Notes under the pieces: model-generated
Database searches by the model: none
Seen by the model: the letters and a program-made list of their open reading frames with translations, nothing else
What the model was told of the DNA's origin: nothing
In this document: one piece after another, positions 58,141 through 64,000 of the stretch
Numbering within the stretch: position 1 is the stretch's first letter
Layout of the letters: each line of letters begins with the position of its first letter
From: Wyeomyia smithii
Taxonomy: Eukaryota > Arthropoda > Insecta > Diptera > Culicidae
DNA: 64,000 nt
Assembly: GCF_029784165.1 (NCBI RefSeq)
Contig: NC_073695.1
Coordinates: 231,603,916-231,667,915 of the forward strand
Reading direction: 5' to 3'
Position numbers and translations under genes: made by a program

Positions 58141-59557
58141 TAGGGCGCCAATCATCGTATGGAAAAAAGTGACCAGAAAATTTCAAAAAAAAACCTATAC
58201 AAAATGTTCACCTGCTCGAAAAAACACCCTGTGCAAAATTTCAGCTCAATCGGACTTAAAATGGGGTGGCGGGCAAAGCGATTGAAATTTGGCTTTTTTG
58301 AAAACCGAAAAATCACCCAAGGGGGGGGTACGTGAAATTTCGGTTTTCCAATTTTTTTTTTTTTGATGCCAAATGACTTGAAAATGCATGAAACTTCGAG
58401 AGTTGGTGTCATCTGAAAAAAGTTTTTTTTTTGCAAAAATTTACTCTCTGGGACTTGGTCGTTTTTTTAATTGTGGTAGGCGGAGTTCAAAATGTTTAGA
58501 ATTTATCTTTTGAAATTGATCACTAGTCTCTCGAAATAGCTTGTATAATGATATACACTATAACTAGCATCGAATACATTATGTTTTATTAGGGTGGTTC
58601 ATTTATTCGACATAGGGTGATTCATAATATTGTGTAAAAATGAGTATAAAATGGAAAAAATCACTTTTCACTGAATACCAATAGAAAAATTCTTGAAAAT
58701 ATAATATTTGTTATATCATTGACGTTAGGGTGACAATGTTGAATTGGAAAAATTATAAGTAAAATGGCAGAATATTACAAAACAAATTTACAAAATGTAT
58801 CAAACTACTCTGTGCAAAAAAAATTATCTCAACCAAAATTAAGATTGTGTCTCGTGGAAAATGTTGAATGCCTTCATGTCATTTACAAAACCACACACGG
58901 GTGGTACATGGAATTTTAATATTTGGAAAATGTTTTCGATTCCAAGTGTCGTAAACTTTTGAATGAAACGGTGGAAACTGATGGAATATGTTATATTACT
59001 TTGTTTGAAAAATCTACTCTCTAAGACACTTGCACTCGTCTTTCGAATGTTGTACCAGACAATTTATTCGTTTTATTTACCACAATAATGTCCTTTGCCA
59101 ACACTTGATTGAACACACAGTGCTCTGGTTTATCTAATCGGACAAAAGACTGTATCGATGTTATTCAGTGATAATGAGAGTATAGGGATCTCAATCAGAT
59201 AGGCAACACAATTGACTCGTTCTTTCTGGGTTCGCGTCGTTTTGACAGTTCGACCATACATTTTCTGTCAAGTTCACATCATCAGAACGTGAACCGGTGT
59301 GCGGTGTGACATCTTCGGCAAAGTTGTAGATAATAGTTTTGTTTTTCAAAACAAATAAACACTCTAAAAACAAATTACTAATTAAAAAAAATAAAAGAAA
59401 GTAATAAATTAATTATCTAAAACAGCCCATTTAAAACAACTGATTTTTTTTATAAAAACTACGAAAGTTATCCTGAACAACGAAACCGGCCATGGAGAAA
59501 TCAGAAAAAAAAGTTATATTTTTTAATTTTTTTTGGAGGAACGAAGTTATTATTTAC
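58141..59557. repeat. TAGGG-type dispersed repeats, borders unclear
   Basis: Starts of the form TTAGGGCGCC (58140) and TTAGGGTGGTTC (58589) resemble the TA-flanked termini at 24.4 and 41.8 kb. TCTTCGGCAAAGTTGTAGAT recurs at 59310 and 59950, with a related inverted block at 59549-59573. Matching right ends were not found. Confidence 0.4.
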
Positions 59558-59573
59558 AACTTTGCCAGATACA

Positions 59574-59836
59574 AAACAATATCGCACGCTAGCCTGGGTG
59601 GCTAATGCGGTCTCGATCAACTAGATTAGTTGAGAGAATTCGTTATCGGTATTGTTTTCGGCACATTTTGCATGTTGTAGGATAAGTACAACGATACACC
59701 GTGCCCCAGTGCTGAGTTGAGAAAATTTCCAGCTCGAAAAGATCCTCGACCTGATCGGGAATCGAACCCGATATCACAACCATGTGGGAGAGCTAGCCGA
59801 CCGACATCGCTAACCACAGAACCACGGGACCACTAA
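59574..59836 (-). mobile_element. Feilai-type tRNA-derived SINE
   Basis: Read on the minus strand it begins GGTCCCGTGGTTCTG, with A box TGGTTAGCGATG and a perfect B box GGTTCGATTCC, then a non-tRNA body ending in AGCGTGCGAT. Identical 16-bp direct repeats AACTTTGCCAGATACA flank it (59558-59573 and 59837-59852). They are the target-site duplication left by LINE-driven retroposition. The insertion split an inverted repeat whose partner lies at 59950-59985. The sequence matches what I know of the Aedes Feilai family. Confidence 0.92.
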
Positions 59837-59852
59837 AACTTTGCCAGATACA

Positions 59853-60199
59853 CTATGCCAATCAGATAAACCGTTTTGACTGTAGAAATATTCTTGATTC
59901 CTCATAGAGTGCTCTATTGGAAATTAAAAATATGTCTACAGTCGAACGGCATAGTGTCTTCGGCAAAGTTGTAGATAATATTTTGTCCTTCCAAAAAAAA
60001 ATTTGCCTTTTAAAAAAAATAATTGAAAATAATTTTTTATTTCAAAAAAATTTTTTTTTTTTCAAAAAATGATAACTTATTTTTCTTGATTTCTATATGA
60101 TCGGACTGGTTTCATTGTTTTGGTAATCTTTTGTATGTTTTATAAAAAAAAATCAAGTTTTTAAAAAATGAGCCCTTTTGAATAATTAATTTTTAATCT
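59853..60199. other. AT-rich flank with inverted partner of the SINE target
   Basis: The CATAGTGTCTTCGGCAAAGT block is the inverted partner of the repeat that holds the SINE. The remainder is poly-A and poly-T rich. Confidence 0.4.
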
Positions 60200-61815
60200 T
60201 TTTTCTAACTTTTAAACGAATACGAATAAACAGGCTAGATCTGTTGAAGATCGTGCCCCGCATGTTAAAAGCCACACGTTTCTTAGCACCTCCAAGCGCA
60301 ATTTTGAAAAGGAGGTAGGAAAGACTGTCACCTTTTCGAAGTCCCTCACGTGTTTCAAACGGCCTTAAAATCGACGGTGGAGTGTGGAGACTTGATATTC
60401 GCGACACTTTTGGCGGATCTGCCGCAGCGGAAGATTTGGTTCGTTGTTGGTCACCATCCTCAAACCCAGCTTGATAACTTTCCACAAACCTTCTTGTTAG
60501 CGGCAAGAGGTATCTTGATTCCGTAGCGGTGCCATCCTTTCCAGCAGATTTGTTGTTCTTGAGCTGCTTGATAACATCCTTAACTTCACTTATCGTGGGG
60601 GCAGTATGTCTCCCTCATCCGCTGGGATGACGAAATCGTTACTCCTATCGTCTTGGTCCTCTGCCTCTGCGCCATCCAGGTTTTTCACTGTGATGCTGCT
60701 TCTATCTGTCGCTCACTTCACGTTCATACGTCAAGATTCTTCAATATGTATCCCAACACATGCCTGGGATCATAGAACCTACAGGTATGCGTAGAACGAT
60801 ACAGCATACTCCAGCTCTCCTAGGCGGCGCTTCTCGTTCCGGGAAAGATGGTAGGCAGACTTTCTAACAGGTTCTTTGCGGCAGCATCAATGCCCGCACT
60901 GCATTCCACTCGTCTAACATCATCTAACACTCGTTGTTTAATCAGCTGTCACGCCGATTCCTCTCGACGAACCCAATAGCACCTTCCGCTGCGCTGTTAA
61001 TGACCATGCAACGCTGCCTAAAGGCTTTGCACGTACTCAGTTACGACTTCGAGGAGTTTAAGTCGCTCCAGATTATATCGTGGTGGGTGACAGTAGAGAA
61101 TGTTGTTAACAATCCAAAGTCTTTGACGCATTTTGACCTTCACGCGATGATGGTCAGAATCGATGTTTGCACCAAGCTAGGTTCAGACGTCGACAACATC
61201 CGAGAAGTGCCTTCAGTGAATCAAAACGTGATCGATTTATGTTTCCGTCTGTTGTGGTGATCTCCAGGTATACCAATATAGGAGGGTATGCTGGAAGTAG
61301 TACTACGTATGGCCATGTTCTAGAAGACGGTGAAGTCATTAAACTTCTCAATAACCGATCTTAATTCCTCCTCCTGCTCGACTTGAAATCTCCGATAACA
61401 ATTTTGACGTCTTGTTGTCGCTCCAGCTGCACGCAAAAAGTGTTCTTATCGTCATAGTTACTTCCTAGATGAGGGCTGCGCACGTTAGTGATGCTTACGT
61501 TGAAGAAACGGCGTCTAATCCTCAACATTCACATTGTGTTGTTGTTGGTCTACCCCCAAACCACGCTCTTCTGCATTTTGTCAATCACAATGAAAACTGT
61601 ACCCAGCTCGTGTGTAATGTTGCAGCTCTGGTGAATGATTTAACAATTTCTATACGTATGTACCGATACTCACTTCACTTCACTTCCAGTGGAACTCCTT
61701 CTGCGCTACAATGTCGAACTTGCGGACACTCAATAGGTCGTAAAGAGTGCGGGTACTTCCCAAAAAATTACGGAACTGGCAGTTCATGATGCCTGGGCCT
61801 GTGCCGATTGTTTCG
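60200..61815 (-). pseudogene. RTE-clade LINE relic
   Basis: The minus strand reads MNCQFRNFLGSTRTLYDL near 61790, degraded endonuclease blocks (EITTTDGNINRSRFDS), then VKDVIKQLKNNKSAGKDG, REGLRKGDSLSYLLFKIALG and RGTIFNRSS down to about 60250. KNNKSAGKDG and EGLR-GD-LS-LLFNIAL are the reverse transcriptase blocks before the catalytic FADD of RTE-type elements. That FADD is lost here. Many frameshifts and stops show that it is old. The Jockey LINE poly(A) tail ends directly upstream of the recognisable start, so the Jockey copy probably inserted into or beside it. Confidence 0.75.
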
Positions 61816-61828
61816 GCCCGTCCTGTAC

Positions 61829-64000
61829 TTTTTTTTTAAAGGGGGGATTTGTTAGTAGCTTAAGTATTTATGATAAATATTAGTAAATAATGAGTATGTG
61901 TGTCCAATCACAAATGGTGACTTCTCAACACTGTTAGAAATTTGTAATTTTAATTGTTAGGATTTGTTTGCTTTCGCAACTAGGACCTATCATTCTGAGG
62001 GATTTTAACCTACTTGTCAAGAAAGGAAAGTAAACTTACAACTAACTTAAATGCTAACTTATTGGCTATAAAGAAAGCTTATCGTAGCAATTGAGGATTG
62101 CGACGATTTTTGTCGAAAATTGTTAATAATCTTATTTGACATAGCTTCTAATGGTTCAACACCAGTAAGTCTATGTAATTCGAGTGTACCAAACCAAGGA
62201 GGACGCTTCAAAATCATTTTCAGAATTTTATTCTGAATCCTTTGGAGCGTTTTCTTCCTTGTTGAACAGCAACTTGACCAGATCGGTGCAGCATAAAGCA
62301 TTGCTGGTCTAAAAATTTGTTTGTAAATCAAAAGTTTGTTCTTTAAACAAAGTTTAGAATTCCTGTTAATGAGAGGATATAAACATTTCGTAAATTTGAT
62401 GCACTTGGCTTGTATACTCTCAATGTGCTCTTTGAAAATAAGTTTTTTATCATAAATTAGTCTCAAGTACTTAACCTTGTCAGACCAACCTAAAATAACC
62501 CCATTCATGTTGACAACGTGATTATTGTTTGGCTTGAGAAAAGAAGCCCTAGGCTTATGCGGAAAAATTATCATTTGAGTTTTAGAAGCATTGGGAGAGA
62601 TTTTCCACTTTTGCAAGTAGAAAGAAAAAATATCTAAACTTTTCTGCAATCGACTGCATATGACACGAAGACTTTTTCCTTTTACGGAAATGCTTGTGTC
62701 ATCGCAGAACAATGACTTTGTGCATCCTGGAGGCAAATCAGGAAGATCTGAAGTGAATATGTTGTACAGGACTGGACCCAGGACTGAACCTTGAGGTACA
62801 CCTGCTCTGACAGGAAATCTATCAGATTTTGAATTCTGATAGACATCCTGCAGAGTTCGATCAGTAAGATAATTTTTTAAAATTTTGATACGGAAAATTG
62901 GAAAATTAAAAGTTTGCAATTTCGCAATCAAACCTTTATGCCAAACACTGTCGAATGCTTTTTCTATGTCTAAAAGAGCAGCTCCAGTGGAATAACCTTC
63001 TGATTTGTTAGCTCGTATCATATTAGTAACTCTGAGCAATTGATGAGTTGTGGAATGCCCATGGCGAAATCCAAACTGTTCATTTGCAAAAATTGAATTT
63101 TCGTTGATGTGTGACATCATTCTGTTAAGAATAATTCTCTCAAACAGTTTACTTATTGAAGAAAGCAAACTGATTGGTCGATAACTTGAAACTTCAGCTG
63201 GGTTCTTATCCGGTTTTTAAATTGGAGTAATTTTTGCATTTTTCCATAATTTGGGAAAATATGCAATTTTGAAGCAGCAATTGAAAATTTTCACTAAAAA
63301 TTCCATTTTGCTCTCAGGGAGATGTTTGATTAGTATATTAAAGATTCCATCGTCACCAGGTGCTTTCATATTTTTGAAATTTTTAATACTTGATTTAATC
63401 TCATTCAAGTTAGTTTCAATTATTTCTGCAGGTAAAAAATTCTGGGAAGAAATTAAATCAAATTGACGTGTGACTTCATTTTCAATTGGACTCACAAAAT
63501 TCAAATTTGAGTTATGAACACTCTCAAACTGCTGAGCAAGTCTTTGAACCTTTTGTTCATTGGATACAAGAAAATGTTCACCATCTTTTAAAACTGGAAT
63601 AGGCTTTGAAGGTTTCTTAAGAATCTTCGACAGCTTCCAAAAAGGTTTTGAATATGGTTTCAATTTTTCAACTTTAGTCTCAAAATTTTGATTTCTCAGA
63701 AGAGTAAATCTATATTCAATCTCTTTCTGTAAATATTTATGAATAGTTTTAAAAACAGGGTCACGAGAACGTTGATTTTGACGTCTGCGGACATTTTTCA
63801 AACGAATTAGAAGTTGAGGATTTTCGTCAATTATTGGTGAATCAAATTTCACTTGAGCCTTTGAAACAGAATAATTCCTGACATCAACAATTGCACATTT
63901 TAATGCTTCCAAAGCGGAATCAATATTCCTTCGTTTTGCAAATCAAGCTCATTATTGAAATTTCTCTCAATATGAGTTTTGTATCTTTCCCAATTAGCCT
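61829..64000 (-). pseudogene. Jockey-clade LINE ORF2 (reverse transcriptase), near-intact but broken
   Basis: Minus-strand ORF2 of a non-LTR retrotransposon copying its RNA at nicked target DNA. From the window edge it reads ANWERYKTHIERNFNNEL, has a one-base frameshift near 63925, then continues (MEALKCAIVDVRNY, KAPGDDGIFNILIKHLP). A single TAA at 63214-63216 interrupts it just before KPDKNPAEVSSYRPISL. The frame on both sides is the same. Downstream are palm motif A (LLDIEKAFDSVWHKGL), motif B (GVPQGSVLGPVLYNIF) and motif C as FCDDTS, where relatives have FADD; both catalytic Asp residues remain. The ORF ends at 62059. A 3' UTR of ~220 bp carries CTTGACAAGTAGGT and ends in nine A's (61829-61837 as T's). 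The endonuclease and ORF1 lie off the window. Confidence 0.92.

Larger units (their letters stand above)
46570..64000 (+). other. KCNQ: Second KCNQ intron, incomplete
   Basis: It begins with GTAAGC and continues past the window edge, so it is at least 17.4 kb. I looked for S3-S6 and the pore signature in the open frames and did not find them. Confidence 0.8.

Overview
The window looks like nuclear DNA of a culicine mosquito, most likely Aedes (Ae. aegypti or Ae. albopictus). The reasons are the AT-rich, repeat-packed introns tens of kb long, a tRNA-derived SINE of the Feilai type, Jockey- and RTE-like LINEs, mariner and DD37E transposase relics, and many short inverted-repeat elements. The species is an inference; no search was run.

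The only host gene recognised is a KCNQ-type voltage-gated potassium channel on the + strand. Exon 1 (3909-4861) encodes a long low-complexity N-terminus and the start of S1. Exon 2 (46352-46569) encodes the rest of S1, S2, the S2-S3 linker and the first residues of S3. Both exons have consensus splice sites and matching phases. The intron between them is 41,490 bp. The following intron runs off the window after at least 17.4 kb. No later KCNQ exon (S3-S6, pore, calmodulin-binding region) was seen.

Layout. 1-3.2 kb: a decayed LINE endonuclease fragment and unassigned upstream DNA. 3.2-4.9 kb: KCNQ 5' region and exon 1. 6.0-8.6 kb: two inverted-repeat elements, one with TAA and one with TA target duplications. 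9.8-14.4 kb: a long-inverted-repeat element carrying a decayed transposase-like ORF and a nested copy of a (CA)n-bearing repeat called R1 here. 20.2-22.7 kb: a recent segmental duplication. 23.3-28.8 kb: hairpin MITEs, a fold-back element, a piggyBac-type MITE and two further R1 copies. 29.4-34.1 and 38.9-41.4 kb: two related CCCGGG-rich hAT-like elements, each beside a degenerate hexanucleotide array. The first also holds a duplicated TATA-containing unit split by an 82-bp hAT MITE. 41.8-42.9 kb: a truncated fold-back element and a DD37E transposase relic. 47.2-53.7 kb: several nested elements, two of them hAT-like with intact 8-bp target duplications. 59.6-64 kb: a SINE, an RTE relic and a fairly young Jockey-clade LINE ORF2 broken by one in-frame stop and one frameshift.

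Apart from KCNQ, everything recognised is mobile or repetitive DNA. The main biology is a channel gene whose introns are a layered record of transposition. Two small open segments in the large intron (20131-20193 and 41436-41606) have splice-like borders and would keep the KCNQ reading frame; they are candidates only. Family and repeat calls rest on motif recognition and by-eye comparison within the window.
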